This document shows positions 1-11,700 of a stretch of 64,000 nt of DNA, in pieces. The DNA lies in the NCBI RefSeq assembly GCF_000711695.1, contig NW_013546957.1, forward strand, positions 1-64,000, given 5' to 3'. The position numbers and the translations under genes are program-made. The notes under the pieces were generated by a model. It saw only the letters and a list, made by a program, of their open reading frames with translations. It was not told where the DNA came from and did no database searches. Positions within the stretch are counted from its first letter, which is position 1; each line of letters starts with the position of its first letter. Origin of the DNA: Tilletiaria anomala UBC 951 (taxonomy: Eukaryota > Basidiomycota > Exobasidiomycetes > Georgefischeriales > Tilletiariaceae).

Positions 1-1039
1 GTGCGCGCACACACTCCGGGACTCTGCTAGCAGCCTCCTACAGCGCTGGGACGCGCAAAGGGCGCATGTGCAGAACGCGAGCCCATATGAGGGAGAGGAG
101 GAGGACAAGGAGGGCGTCGCTTTCGCCATTACGCGCACCGGTCACATCTATCCGATCGTCACACTCGTCTCTTCGTTACCCAATGCGGGCCTCGTGCTGT
201 GCCAGCTCGCTGAGCAACCTCTGTCCGTCTCGAAGGTGGACGGGATCGCAAGGCAAGTTTTTCAGCAGCAGCAGGAACAACTGGAGCAGCCTTCCGGCAT
301 TCGCACCCTTCCCCTTTGTCCCTATCCAGCCACTGTCGGCTCCGAAGTGGCCGTCTCCAGCAGCCGAGGCTTCGAGGACGACAGCGGCACGATATTACCA
401 GCGTGGTATTTCGACCCCTGCCCACCCTCCTCTTCCAACTCCCGCTCGAGCCTGCGGATCGACCCGGCGCGGAGCCGGTGGGGCCGCGCACGCCTCGTGA
501 CGTACAAGACGCCGCTCGGCGAGGAGGCTCACACCGGTACGTACGATAGCCTTCACAGCGCTGAGTTCCAGCTGCTCGAGACGAGCTCGCACAACCCACC
601 CGCGCTGCAGAACCTCACGCTCAGCGGCGCCGCCAACGCACCTGCTGGTGGCACAGGTGACGGCAGCAGTAGTGCTGGGGCAGCTGGCACCTTAGCAAGG
701 GAGAACAGCACGAGGGGCCAAGCGCTCCTCGCCGACAGTGCATTCAGCTCCTGCGGCCGGAAACGCTTGCCGTCCTTCCCGCCCCGTGGCAGCAGCGGTG
801 GTCCAGTCGTGGACGTCAAGACGGGCAGCATTGTCGGCGTCGTCCGTGGTACCAAGATGAGCGTACTCGAGGGCAAGCGAGGCGATGCGATACCTGCCGA
901 AAAGGTTTTTGAGTGTGAGCATACATCCGTTGCGGTTGGAAGATGCGAATGGAGCCGCCTTGATGCGGTACTGACCTCTTCCCTCTCCCTCTGCGCAGTT
1001 TTCGCTTTGCCAGGTTTCGGCGACCCTGGCAGAAAGTAG
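1..1039 (+). CDS. Trypsin-fold serine protease, 3' part (5' end outside window)
   Basis: The reading frame (codons from base 2) is open to the left edge, so the start lies outside. The clearest hallmark is GSSGGPVVDVKTGSIVGVVRG, coded about 790-855: GxSGGP is the catalytic-serine motif of trypsin-like peptidases, and the next strand with IVGVVRG is typical of the S1/HtrA fold. An upstream piece (VAFAITRTGHIYPIVTLV) looks like a beta-barrel strand region. The His and Asp of the triad cannot be placed with confidence. An in-phase 84-nt intron is likely at 915-998 (GTGAGC to GCAG), giving the end VFEFFALPGFGDPGRK; without splicing the frame also stays open. The low-complexity Gly/Ser insert at 640-700 suggests a surface loop. 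No secretion signal can be assessed. A non-catalytic homologue is possible. Confidence 0.6.
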   Translation, partial: CAHTLRDSASSLLQRWDAQRAHVQNASPYEGEEEDKEGVAFAITRTGHIYPIVTLVSSLPNAGLVLCQLAEQPLSVSKVDGIARQVFQQQQEQLEQPSGIRTLPLCPYPATVGSEVAVSSSRGFEDDSGTILPAWYFDPCPPSSSNSRSSLRIDPARSRWGRARLVTYKTPLGEEAHTGTYDSLHSAEFQLLETSSHNPPALQNLTLSGAANAPAGGTGDGSSSAGAAGTLARENSTRGQALLADSAFSSCGRKRLPSFPPRGSSGGPVVDVKTGSIVGVVRGTKMSVLEGKRGDAIPAEKVFECEHTSVAVGRCEWSRLDAVLTSSLSLCAVFALPGFGDPGRK

Positions 1040-2063
1040 GACTAGCTTCCCCTATTTTGTCCTCTGGCGCCTTGTTCCGCAGCACCTGTTGTGACAAGCA
1101 TGCACGCATATCAGATTCCTCGATGTCGCGCATATGCACAGGAGCCACGCAATGCAACGACGTATGACTGCTGATGTTTTGTACCATCCTTAATCCATCC
1201 ACTTAAGTGAATTCCAAAGTACACGCATCTGTGAGCTGTAAGCCAAGCCATCATTGCGAGTGAGACGAACAGCGGGAACGGCAGCGGTCAGGGATGACAC
1301 GAGACTTTGTATAAAGGATGTGTTTGCGAAACGTATGTAAATACACGCTGTGTTGGGATGAAGTCAGGCATCGCACCCTTGCCAAAGACGGAACAGAATG
1401 CGTGCCAGGCGCAGAAACCAGGGAGGCAGAGAAAGAAAGGAGGAACAGGTCTTGAATGCGCGTTGACCGACGTCCAGGAGAATGAGATGCGATAAGGTAA
1501 GGCGAGGCGAGCGGATGACGTCGGGCGGAGACCTATGAGGGAACAGAACGAATCTGAAATGAAGACGAGGGCGAAGACGAAGACGAAGGGGAAGGCCGTG
1601 ATGTGTCATAGGTGTGCAGTAGATTGCTCGCTTCTTCTTGGTGCTGCTGCCGGACGCTGCGCGCAGCAGTATGGTGTCAAATTCAAATGAAGCAAAGTTG
1701 TGAGACGGATGAAGAGCGAGGTCTGAGGGCGGCAAGGGCGATGTCGATGTCGGTGCTATTCAAAGGTCCTTTAATTACCTTCATACCGATTGAAGTATAA
1801 GGGATGTCGGTATGTGGTGAACTGATATTTGCATTGCCGTTGGCGCGCCATTGCCAAGGCGCAGTCCGATCCGCGCCGGTCGTCGTCGTCATCATCATTA
1901 TGGTACCTTGTCCGCGCTGCGCACCGAGCGCCGAATGCGGAGGACGGCAGAGTACAAGCAGGACGTGGATGTATGCAGAGGCGCAGTCGCGCCCTCCCTT
2001 GGGAAAGGGGCAGGGATATCAATGCTGAAGGCGATATGGCACATCCGACCAGGAGAGACTTGC
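1040..2063. other. Convergent intergenic region
   Basis: About 1 kb lies between two convergent genes. It has purine-rich tracts (about 1500-1600, GAAGACGA-like repeats) and short frames without family resemblance. I see no gene or RNA here; it probably holds both 3' UTRs. Confidence 0.5.
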
Positions 2064-3438
2064 TCAAAGCAGCTGCATGTAGTTGGAAGGAACAATTCCT
2101 GTAGTGCCATCCGGCTTCCGCGCCTGCCACCACTTGCCAGAGTTGTCGACAATGTCGAGGATATCACCCTTGGCGAACGAAATCTCCGCTGGATCGTCTG
2201 CATTGGCCGAATACGCATACAGCGCTCGCGCCTTGTACCCGTAGTCGGTGCCGCCTTCGGTGTGGTCCGCCTGAGGCTTGTCCGCCGCGTCGCCCGCTGC
2301 GGACGTCTGACCGGAGCGCACGGCGGGACTGTGCGGCGCGGCGGACGACGCGCCGCCGTGCTGCGACGTCGCAGCGCCATAGTCGGAGCCGGGGCCTGTG
2401 CGGCTCAGCGCTCCACCAGCCCCGCTGTTGCGCACACTCTGCACGGACGTGTGTGCGACGGGCATGCTAATAGCCGCATTGTTGCTGCCGGCGAGCTCCG
2501 TCTGACTGGATGTTGCGCCGTACGGAGCGGCCTGGTAGCCGCCGTTGGTCGTTGGCCCGCTAATCGTGCCAACCCCGCCTGCGTAACCTGCGGTGTAAGC
2601 GTTGCCGTTGCCCATGGCACCACGACCCCCGGCGCCATAGCGCCCTGCAGCTGCTCCGCTGGCCGGGCCAGAGAGCTGACCATTGCCAAAGCGAGAGGCG
2701 ATACTGTAGAAGGTGGACTCCTCTTCTGAGGTAAAGAAGAAGAGCCAGATGATGTCCACAGCCGCACAGAGGATGTAACCGGCGCCCATCGCTCTATATG
2801 GGCCATCCATAGTCGTGCCTGCAGCGCCATACACGCCCTGGTCGGCGCCGAGGACGGCAAAGACGAGGGCGACAGCGGTCCATGCCGAGAGCTGGAGTCG
2901 GGCGACAGGTATCGCATCGGTGATGATCGTCAGGATGACGCCAATCGTCAAGAAGAGTTGAGCGAAGATCCCAAACCAAACGTAAGGGATGTGTGGCGCC
3001 AACGCGGTCCGCGTAGCAGAATCATGGCGCCCCTGTGCAACTGCCTGTGCGATGAAAGCGACGAACCAGCCGATGAAGCCGATCACAACTGTAGCCGCGA
3101 GGAGGAGATTCGAGAAGAGCAGACTATAGTGCACACCGAAACAACACCGCATTAGCATGGATGCCCTTGAAGACCGGATGGCCATCCTTTGACTACCCCC
3201 ACATCCTGTGCTGGGTTGCCAAAGGATGGCCATCCGAGACGTTGGATGCAACGTCCGTTGCCATTTGCTCCGTTCTCCCCTAGCCAGTGGATGCCGACAA
3301 GCAAGAGGGCAATCTGATTCCCGTGCACCTGCGAGCGATCCCTCGGCTGGCCGAGGAAGGTAGCGAGAGGAAGAAAGAAAAGGCGAGGTCGACTCACCTG
3401 ATATCGACGCCGCCACCGCTCTTGCCCCTTGCTGCCAT
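2064..3438 (-). CDS. SHO1: SHO1 high-osmolarity signalling membrane protein
   Basis: Two exons, complement(join(2064..3123,3398..3438)), give 366 residues. The protein starts MAARGKSGGGVD and continues across the intron into ISLLFSNLLLAATVV. It has four closely spaced membrane segments (about residues 14-150, with the WFVAFIAQAV and WLFFFTSEEE hallmarks), a long Gly/Ala/Ser linker, and a C-terminal SH3 domain (about 305-366: ALYAYSANADDPAEISF, GKWWQARK, GIVPSNYMQLL). This is the SHO1 architecture. In yeasts SHO1 is a plasma-membrane scaffold that senses osmotic stress and recruits the MAPKK Pbs2 through its SH3 domain to drive the HOG pathway. The ATG chosen is the one that joins in frame to the first membrane helix. 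The 274-nt intron is the longest recognised in the window and holds a large inverted repeat. Confidence 0.93.
3175..3236. repeat. 17-bp perfect inverted repeat inside the SHO1 intron
   Basis: The left arm 3175-3191 (CGGATGGCCATCCTTTG) is the exact reverse complement of the right arm 3220-3236, with a 28-nt loop. Each arm contains the 12-bp self-palindrome GGATGGCCATCC. It lies within intron 3124-3397, so it would form a strong hairpin in the SHO1 pre-mRNA. It could be a regulatory hairpin, a protein site present twice, or the remains of a small inverted-repeat element; the sequence does not decide. Confidence 0.85.
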
Positions 3439-5389
3439 GTTGCTGCCGTGAGCGTGAAAGCGGTGAAGGTTGATGTCCTTTTCACTATAGTATGCCGCGT
3501 TATTGGAGGCGGCTCTGTTACCGGCGGCGCTGAAGTGGTAAGGCTGAGCGCCTGCTGGAGAAGCAGGTGAGAAAGGAATTTTGGAAAAGAGTACAAAGAG
3601 GCAAGAAGCCGGGGCCGCTGGCTTGCCGCTTCTGGCCAGGTCAGTTGCGGCTGCGGCGAGCTAAGAAAAGAGCGCCGGCAGGTGGGCCGACGTGCGTGCG
3701 TGCGTGTTTGCTTGGAGATGTCTGAGTGGTTGCTTGGCGAAGAAGTGAATGGCTCGCTTTGATCGAATGGAGAACAGCAATTGACGAAAGGAGGTGCAGA
3801 GAGGAAAACTCATCCTCAATGCGCTCCCACTCTTGTACATATTGACGAATGTGACAACCATATCAAGTAAATGAATAATGAAATCGATCATCGGCGGGCA
3901 GAGGCGCAGCGAAGCGCAGCGCCCTGCCGGGCTTGGCAACAGACTGCACATACACGCGCGAGGGGCACAGCCGCATTCTCCCCACCCGCCCACAGCCCCG
4001 GCACAACCAGTTCGGGGGCTGTGAGCTAAATTCGCAGGAAATTCGGGAGAAAATGCAACAGTACATGAATATTTTGTGCCCCGCCGGCGGCCGACCCTCT
4101 GTCCCGTCGGGCGTTTTTCTTTGTCCAGAGTTCCCCGCCCTAGATGACGCTTTTTCGTGGATGTGAAACAGATCTTAATCATGACCACTTGCACTGGAGG
4201 TCTTTCGCGCGATGCGTCTCCTGCAGCGTCTTGGTCGAGAAAGTTACACTAAGGAGCAGACGAGGACATTGGTGGACGGCTAGCGTGTACATGAAAGTAT
4301 CCTTGAGGATGAATTCCAAGATGCGAGCCGTCTGTCTGGATGTGGCACCGGCGGAAACGAGATGATAAAAACGGGCAGCGCCACGCCTGGCATGCATCAA
4401 CTGCAGATGGCCATTTTCTTATTTTTTTTTTCATTTTTTGGGGCAGCTTTGGTTTCAACACATGGTAGGTAAGCAAGGTACGCACTAGTCGATATTGCAA
4501 GGGGGAACTGGAACACTGTCCTTCTCGCCTCTCGCTTCTCCGTCCGCTGCACTCCACTTCCCGCTCGCCACGGACACTCCATTGCTCCTTTCGGATGCAA
4601 CACCCGGCCTTGACTCACGACTGGTTTTGCGAGAGGCAATGATAAGGGCTCCACTTTACCCTGAAATTTATTTTGAATCGCTACCAAAAGTGGAACTTAC
4701 ATAGTCCTCCAGAGTGTCATTAACCCTATTTCCTACCCCTATGGGCTCCTCTTCTTGTGGCATCGCGTCGTGAGCTTCTTGGTGCAGCCACAAGGCACTT
4801 TCTAGTTTCCAGACTTGGTGGGGGGGGGACATCTTTGGTTGCATCGGCACTGATGGCCCTAGGATAGTTCTAAGATGAAATCTGCTGATGCAATATTACT
4901 GAGCCCAGAGGAGCCGCTGACACGACCGCGCTCCAGCGGCATCTACTGTTGGAAGAACGTCGTTTGCCAATGTAAGATTGACGAGAGCCGTGTGTGGAAC
5001 CCCACACCATGGAAGACGCATCTGTGCTACTTCGTTCTTATGCATCATTGAAAGTTGGAAGTGTGAATGAAGTGCATGTTATAGCTAGGTGCTGCGTGGA
5101 ATGTATGCATATTTAGAGCCTGGATGAGTCTTGGCTTCCGTCGGATGAGAGTCGCAAGGGGCCAGCCGCGCGTGCCCTTCCTCTCCTCCCGTGGAAGTAG
5201 CGGGGAGTCATTGGGTTGCCTCACCCTGGTGGAAGCAGGCATGCCCGACGCCAGCGCATGAGAACCCTTCATTCCATTTACACCGTAGAGCACTCGCTGT
5301 ACCGCAGGGAGCATTGATATATACGCCGCGCATCGCCTTGTCTCGCCAGCTCTTTGACAGATCTCTCACACCCACCCGCAGAAGAGCCC
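3439..5389. other. Long divergent intergenic region (SHO1 / aminopeptidase)
   Basis: Nearly 2 kb separates the two divergent start codons. It contains an oligo-T tract (about 4418-4440) and an oligo-G run (about 4819-4827). The frames inside have no recognisable domain and are broken up. It probably carries both promoters and 5' UTRs; no gene is supported. Confidence 0.5.
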
Positions 5390-7407
5390 ATGTTGGCTCG
5401 TCTCGCTGCTTTGCGCGCTGCTAGCACCCCTCACCTTCGCCTTTCCCGCTGTCCTTTCGTCAGCATCGCCGCCGCAGCCATGTCCTCCAGCGCTGCATCC
5501 GCGCCTGTCGACGGCGTCGTCATCGCCATCGGCCAGACGGGCAAGCCTGCGACACAGCAACAGAAGTACCGCGTCGGCGACGTGTCGGCCCAGTGGGCCG
5601 CCTCCCGTGCCGACAGCACCAAGCCGGGCCAGCTACGTGTCTTCCATCCGTTCCAGGCCTCTGCGCCAACAGTCGCCGCCGTCAGCCTGGGCACACAGAG
5701 GGCCGCTCCGAGCACGGCGCCCGATGCACTGCCTAAGCCGCAGACGTTCCTGCGCAACGAGATGCTCGAGCGCACACGGCTCGCGGCCGCCAAGGGTGCG
5801 CGTGCGCTGCGCGACCTAGGCGCTCCGTCGGCAGGTGCCGAGGAAAAGAAGGACAAGAAGCAGCCGACGAAGCGCACGATCGCCATCGATGGCATGTACA
5901 GCCCACATGCCGCTGCCGTCGGCGCGAACCTCTCGTTGTTCACGTTCAACCACTTCAAGACTCGTGGCGCGCCAGAAAAAGCAGGCTTCAACGTGCCCGT
6001 CGAACTCAAGGGCGGACAGGAGATCGCCGTTGTGCCACTGCAGGAAGGCAATTGCAACGACGAAGGCGACGAGCTCAAGGATGTCATTGCTGCTGGAGGC
6101 GACGGGGGCGTGCCACAGCTGAGCTGGCAGACGGGTGAGGTGTATGCCCAGGCGCAGAACTGGGCCAGAGAGCTGAAGGAGACGCCTGCGAAGTGAGTAT
6201 CGACGCAAATCGGGATAGAGATGTGAACATTCAAGGCCAACGACTCTGTTTGCCTCCTCCCCAGCATGATGACCCCAACCATCTTTGCAAAACGCGTTGT
6301 TGATGCTTTCAAAGGGCTTGCTAACACCTCCGTCACGGTCCACGACGAAGACTGGGCGCGCGCGAAGGGCATGAACGTCTTCCTGTCCGTCACTGCCGGC
6401 ACGGAGCAGCCTGCCAAGTTTGTCGAGATCACGTACGACGGCGCCTCGTCACCCGATGCACCCAAGCTGGCACTCGTTGGCAAGGGCGTCTGCTTCGACT
6501 CGGGTGGAATCAGCCTCAAGCCCGGTGCCGGCATGAAGCTCATGCGTGCGGACATGGGCGGCGCGGCGTCCGTCGTTGCGGTCATGCGTGCCATCGCTGA
6601 GCTCAAGCTGCCGATCAACGTCGTCGCTGCTACACCGCTCGTGGAGAATCTGCCTTCCGGATCGGCGACCAAGCCTGGAGACATTATTGAAGCTATGAAC
6701 GGGTTGACGGTCGAAGTTGGTAAGTACCCGTTGCACGGGCTGAGCCCTCTACTCAGCATGGACAGGTACTAACGGCGTACTGGAACTTTTCCCCCAGACA
6801 ACACTGACGCGGAGGTATGTATCATACGGTCTCACGCTCCATGGCATCAACACTGCGAACTAACGCACGGGTGTTCACTCTTCAGGGTCGCCTCATCCTC
6901 AGCGACGCCCTTACCTACATCTCTCGCGAATACAAGCCGCACACACTACTGGACGTCGCAACGCTGACCGGTGCGATCCTGCACGCTCTCGGGCACCACT
7001 ACAGCGGTGTCTTTGTCGAGGACGAATCGCTTTGGCAAGAGCTCAAGGCTGCCGGTGAAGCGGAGAAGGACCTGTTCTGGCGCATGCCTCTGGATGATGA
7101 ATACCTTCGCTACATCGACAGCAGCAACGCCGACCTGTGCAACAGAGGCACCCCCGCCGGGAGCGCCTGCGCTGCCATCTTCCTCAAACAGTTCGTCGAC
7201 GGCCTTGAAGATAGGAGCAAGCTCTCCGCCAACGCTGACGAAGGCAAGCCGACCGTTCGCTACGGCCACATCGATATTGCTGGAACGATGGAGACGAAAC
7301 AGCCCACCGACTATCAGAGCTCAAGTATGCTCACCGGTCGGCCCACGCGCGCTCTCATCGAGTTTGCGAGGCGCTTTGCTGTCCTGCACACGGGAAAGCA
7401 GGCATGA
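5390..7407 (+). CDS. Leucine aminopeptidase, M17 family
   Basis: Four exons, join(5390..6192,6265..6719,6798..6814,6886..7407), give 598 residues. The M17 catalytic domain is complete: GKGVCFDSGGISLKP (about residue 340, with the metal-binding and catalytic Lys and Asp), MRADMGGAA (second Asp), and NTDAEGRL (about 420, with Asp, Glu and Arg), followed by the conserved TLTGA. These enzymes remove N-terminal residues from peptides using two metal ions, usually as hexamers. NTDAE is coded almost wholly by exon 3, only 17 nt long. The first ATG (5390) gives an Arg/Ala/Ser-rich N-terminus (LARLAALRAAS) like a mitochondrial presequence; a second in-frame ATG at 5480 would give a cytosolic form. Dual targeting is inference. 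Confidence 0.93.
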
Positions 7408-7903
7408 GCACGGCGCGGCGCACCGTGCCGTCTAATATCGGTCAGAAGGTAGCCCTTATTCGTTCGCTCCAGCATGTTCCTTGCGTCGCAGAAATAAAGA
7501 GGAACATTGGGAGAAAGCCTACTAGTGACGTCGACTGTCACGTCCTATAATTAATGCGTTCTCTTGTGTTGCGGCTTCAAGACTGAGAAAATCGTGGGAC
7601 CGTAGAACTTCCTTGAGCCCACATTCTATTTCTTTATACATTATTCACGAAACATCCACTAAGGTCCATTCTTCGGATCTGTTCTATGGAATTAACAATT
7701 CTGAGTGCTCTCCGCCGAAGGTCCTACACTTAGAAGGAGGTATAAGCCTGCTCTCCGAGCTTAGGCAGTTGCACTGAAGGAAGTAGACCTTTATATCCGC
7801 CGTCGAAGTGGGTGAGATAACTTCGCCCGTGGAAGCGCTCTGGCACTTGTATTGACAACCAGCCTGCGGTTCGATTCGCCTCCTCAGGACCGAATTTGCT
7901 ACC
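7408..7903. other. Intergenic region between aminopeptidase and NudC
   Basis: About 500 bases between two same-strand genes. An AATAAA motif near 7491 is a candidate polyadenylation signal for the aminopeptidase. Nothing else is recognisable; the right part is presumably the NudC promoter. Confidence 0.45.
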
Positions 7904-8642
7904 ATGGCGTCCGAAGATCACAAAAAGCTGAGCATGGAAGAGTACGATGCATTGCCGCAAGAGCAGCGAGATGCGTATGACAAAAAACAAGCAGCGCGGG
8001 AAGCGGCGGAGCAAGCTGCACTGCCATACAAATGGAGTCAGACGCTCGAATCGGTCCAACTTTCGGTGCAGGTCCCAGAAGGCACAAAAGGGAAAGAGCT
8101 GAACGTGGTCATCAAGAAGAATGGCCTCAAATTTGGACTCAAAGGGAAAGATGCAATCATCGATGTGCGTTTTATTCCGGTCTCTGTTTTGATCCCAGGT
8201 GCACAGGCTGATCAGGACCTTTCCTTTCATGCCATCAGGGCGAGCTGCCAAAGCCAATCAAGGAGGAAGATAGCATGTGGTCGCTGGGTGAGCTTGCTCT
8301 TAACTCTTTACCAATCCAATGGCATTACTTATATGTTCTGGGGCCTCCACAGAGGACAACAAGCTCGTCACCATCCATCTCGAAAAGTTGTCGAAGAACG
8401 AATGGTGGCCCCACGTGCTTACGAAGGATCCCAAGATCGACACGACCAAGATCGTACCAGAGAACTCCAGCTTGAGTGACCTGCCCAGCGAAGAGCGTGC
8501 GATGGTGGAGAAGATGATGTGGGACCAGCGACAAAAGGAGATGGGAAAGCCTACTAGCGAGGAATTGAAGGGCATGGAGGCGATGGCGAAGCTGCAGCAG
8601 GCCAATCCAGATGTTGACTGGTCAAAGGTCAAATTCAACTGA
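7904..8642 (+). CDS. nudC: NudC-type nuclear-movement protein (CS domain)
   Basis: Three exons, join(7904..8164,8239..8287,8353..8642), give 199 residues. After a charged N-terminal helix, the CS (p23-like) domain runs about residues 38-130 (YKWSQTLESVQLSVQVPEG, NGLKFGLKGKDAIIDGELPK, then WSLEDNKLVTIHLEK), followed by the NudC signature KNEWWPHVLTKDPKIDTTKI. The C-terminus ends PDVDWSKVKFN, as usual in fungal NudC. NudC proteins are Hsp90-linked co-chaperones that stabilise the dynein regulator LIS1/NudF and so support nuclear migration. The 49-nt middle exon is required to link the CS strands. Length is normal for the family. Confidence 0.95.
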
Positions 8643-8765
8643 AATGCAAGGCATCCAGCAAGACAAAATGACAAACTCAATGTATTTGTATCAGGATGTA
8701 TGAGAATCCCGCCCTTGTCAATAAGTCTATGAGAGAAAAGTTATGACAATCTCAGTCGCGGCCCA

Positions 8766-11700
8766 TCAGCTCGGCAGCACCCAGAGCGATTTTTGTACAA
8801 CCTTGAGGCCGTTGATACTTGGTGGCAACTTAGCTGGAGTATATTCGAAGAGTGAGGCCTTGAAACGTTGAATCTGAACATCAGCCTGCAGCTGCACCTC
8901 CAGGTCGACTCTCCCTCCCGCTTTCAGAATTCTGCGGATACGCTTGTCCAGTGTCTGTGAGCTTCACATTGCACTGCCCTGTCGCTTGGCCTGGATTGCG
9001 AGGTGTGCCCGGCTGGAAGACGACCTTGTGATGGGTAGTGTGGGCAAAGTGGGTGGATGCAGACCCGAATGGCTGACCATTGTACCGCGCGACGAATATG
9101 AGAGACGTAAGACCTATTGACACTCCGAGAGGGTTGTTCATAACGACTATTCAGACGACACAGACGCGGTCGGCATCGAAGAGAGAAAAAATCGAGGAAA
9201 CGACTAGCTACTCACAGCTGGTCTCGATGCTGTTGGCTGTCAGCAGCCAAGAGAGGTATGGAGCTCTCATCGGATTTCGCAGAGCTCCCTCACGACATAA
9301 TATTGACTCGCAGCGCGAGAAGAACCTTTCCCTTCAGCGAGATCAGAGTCGCAATAAATGTGGGTTCTTTAACGCCGTCGATGCACTGAGCGGCACCCCT
9401 GAAGGGAAATTGTGTTGATTTGCGGGGCGAGGGCTTTACATTGCTGGTACGGACTATCCCGATCTGGACGCCATCTTGCTAGAGCGCCCGCTGAATCTCC
9501 GCCAGGTGCACGGCGAATGGCGCGTGCGTGACAACCTGCGCATCTGCGCGGACTAGCAGCGCAGACTCTTCTCTATTCTCGCCGCCGATGCTGAGATTGT
9601 TTGCCTGGATGACTTCAAGCCCACTGAGGCCTGCGATGAAGATGACCTCTTCCAAACTCGAGTCGAATGTGACGCCAATGGTGTTGATGCCCATCGGGCG
9701 GGCTCTGGTGCGCCTGGTCGTTGTTGAGCGCGTGGGTATCTGCGCATGGGCGATGGTGACGTTCGAGGCATTGCCAGAGATTAGCGAACGGATGCGCGCA
9801 TTGCTGCCGTAGTCAAAAGTCGCCGTCAGGCTACATGGCCCTAGAGCACTAGCAAAGAGTCGCAGATACTCACGTGGAAAGTGCGCGCTGATCTTGTGGA
9901 TCGAGCATGAAGTCGTCCAGAAACTCCAGCGCTACCACTACTCTCCCGCCGCTCTGCCCGTCATCCTCGAGCTCGGCGATCTCCGGCCAATGCGGGAAGT
10001 GCACACTGGCGCTGATCAGGTCGAAGCTCTCAAGCTTGACCTGCCAAGCCGCTCCGATCCCATCCGCGCTCATGCAGCGCACCTTGATGCGCTCGACGTT
10101 GATCTGCGCCTGCTCTAGAAGGCGAAAAACGATTGGCTTGCCGATATCAGGCGAGATGGCATGGGGGACCTGCTGCGTGAACGCGATGCACAGGTCCTCC
10201 TGCTTGAAATTTATCGGCTGCGGTAGCGCGTACGAGCCAATGAGCACACGCGCCGAGAGATACGCCGTGATGGAGAGGTGGGCGCGCGCATGGACGAGCA
10301 GCGCGGGTAGGCCGGACGTCGCTTCCGAGGGAAGAGTTGCTGACGCTAAGGCGGAGAGCGTGCGCTTGCGCCTGAGTACCGGATCTGGTGTAACCCCTTC
10401 TCCGCGGTTGCCCGCGTCGCCATGGATATTGGGCGTCCGGCTGGGGCCATTTCTTCCCAGTTTCAATTCGGGCACCTCCTCTAGATCTATTCCAAGCGAG
10501 ACGGCCTCCCTCCTCGCAGCCAAGCGCAGTAGCCCGACAAGCGCCGAACGGCCAGGGTTCAGCGCGACGGAAAGCTTCTCCGTCGTCACACCGCCGCTGG
10601 CTTCGAAGTGTACAGGCTCCAAGTAATGCTGCTAGAGCCGCTGCCATGCAGATCGCCCAGGTTGATCGTGCTGAGCTCCAGCCATGATGACAAAGCGGGG
10701 TGTGCGGCACCCGTGCGTGACTCATGCCCAGTGAACGTGACCTTTCACGCGTCGATCTGCACCGCAGCACTGCCGAGCAAGTGGACGAGTGTCTTCAGCG
10801 CAAATAGCGGGCCCGGGTCGTAGGCTGAGTCTGTAATAGCGCCTGCAGCTGCTGTGGGCTCGCGCACGCAAGAGCTGACGGGGCTCATGTCATGCACCAG
10901 ACGTGCTCTGTCACCGAGCGGCGGCAGCGTCGCATTCATGCGCGCCCCGGCGAATGTGGCAGCCAGCCACGGGATTCTCGAAATCGTGCGTGCGGCCGAC
11001 GCGATTGGTACGGGTGTTGCTGGGGTGAGTGGTAACGCAACGGCTGAACCCGCTCACTTGCTCGTTCTGGATCTTGGTGATGGGCGCTAGTGCAGCGCGC
11101 AAGCGCTCCTCGTTCCCCTCCCCCTCCGCCTTCCAAGTCAATCCGTCCGCTAATACTGACGATGTTCCGGCTAGCTTCGAGCCACACATTCGCGAAACGC
11201 AAGCTACCAATGCCAGCCTCCTGTTTCTTTTCCGTATCAGTAGTAAGGACAGGCACGACGAGGTTGAAATCCAGGTCTCCGATTTCGGCGGCCATGCTCG
11301 CTGTTGCGGCCATGGCCGACGGTCCAGGCAACGGGGATGCTTGGTCATTGACGGGTGATTCATCAGCGGTTTCAAAGCGAGATGAATCTGACGTTGCCAG
11401 TGGCGCGTGTGGTGGCCGCGATGGTACAACTTCAGCCTGGCCTGAGTCGGCGCCTCCAAAGTCGAACACGCTACCCAGCGCATCCAAGCCAGGCAAACAG
11501 CAGGTGCTTTTCGAGCGCAAGCCCAGTGACCATCAGGCCAAGCGCTTGGGCGTTGACCTTGACGTCTAAAGACGGGGTCTGCATTTGAACCAGTGCTGCC
11601 GCTGAGGCTTGACGGGTACACTGGAGGAGCATTTGTGTCTTTCACCAAGCGAACGACTCGATCTCGACGCGCGCGATCAGCCCTCCCTCCTCCCTCCATC

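Noticed and set aside
3661-4194. 177-codon minus-strand frame upstream of SHO1
   Set aside because: Mixed composition, no recognisable domain, overlapped by equally good frames; it looks random.
5431-6759. 442-codon minus-strand frame antisense to the aminopeptidase
   Set aside because: It is a shadow of GC-rich codon use in the true gene; it has no domain similarity and crosses two real introns.
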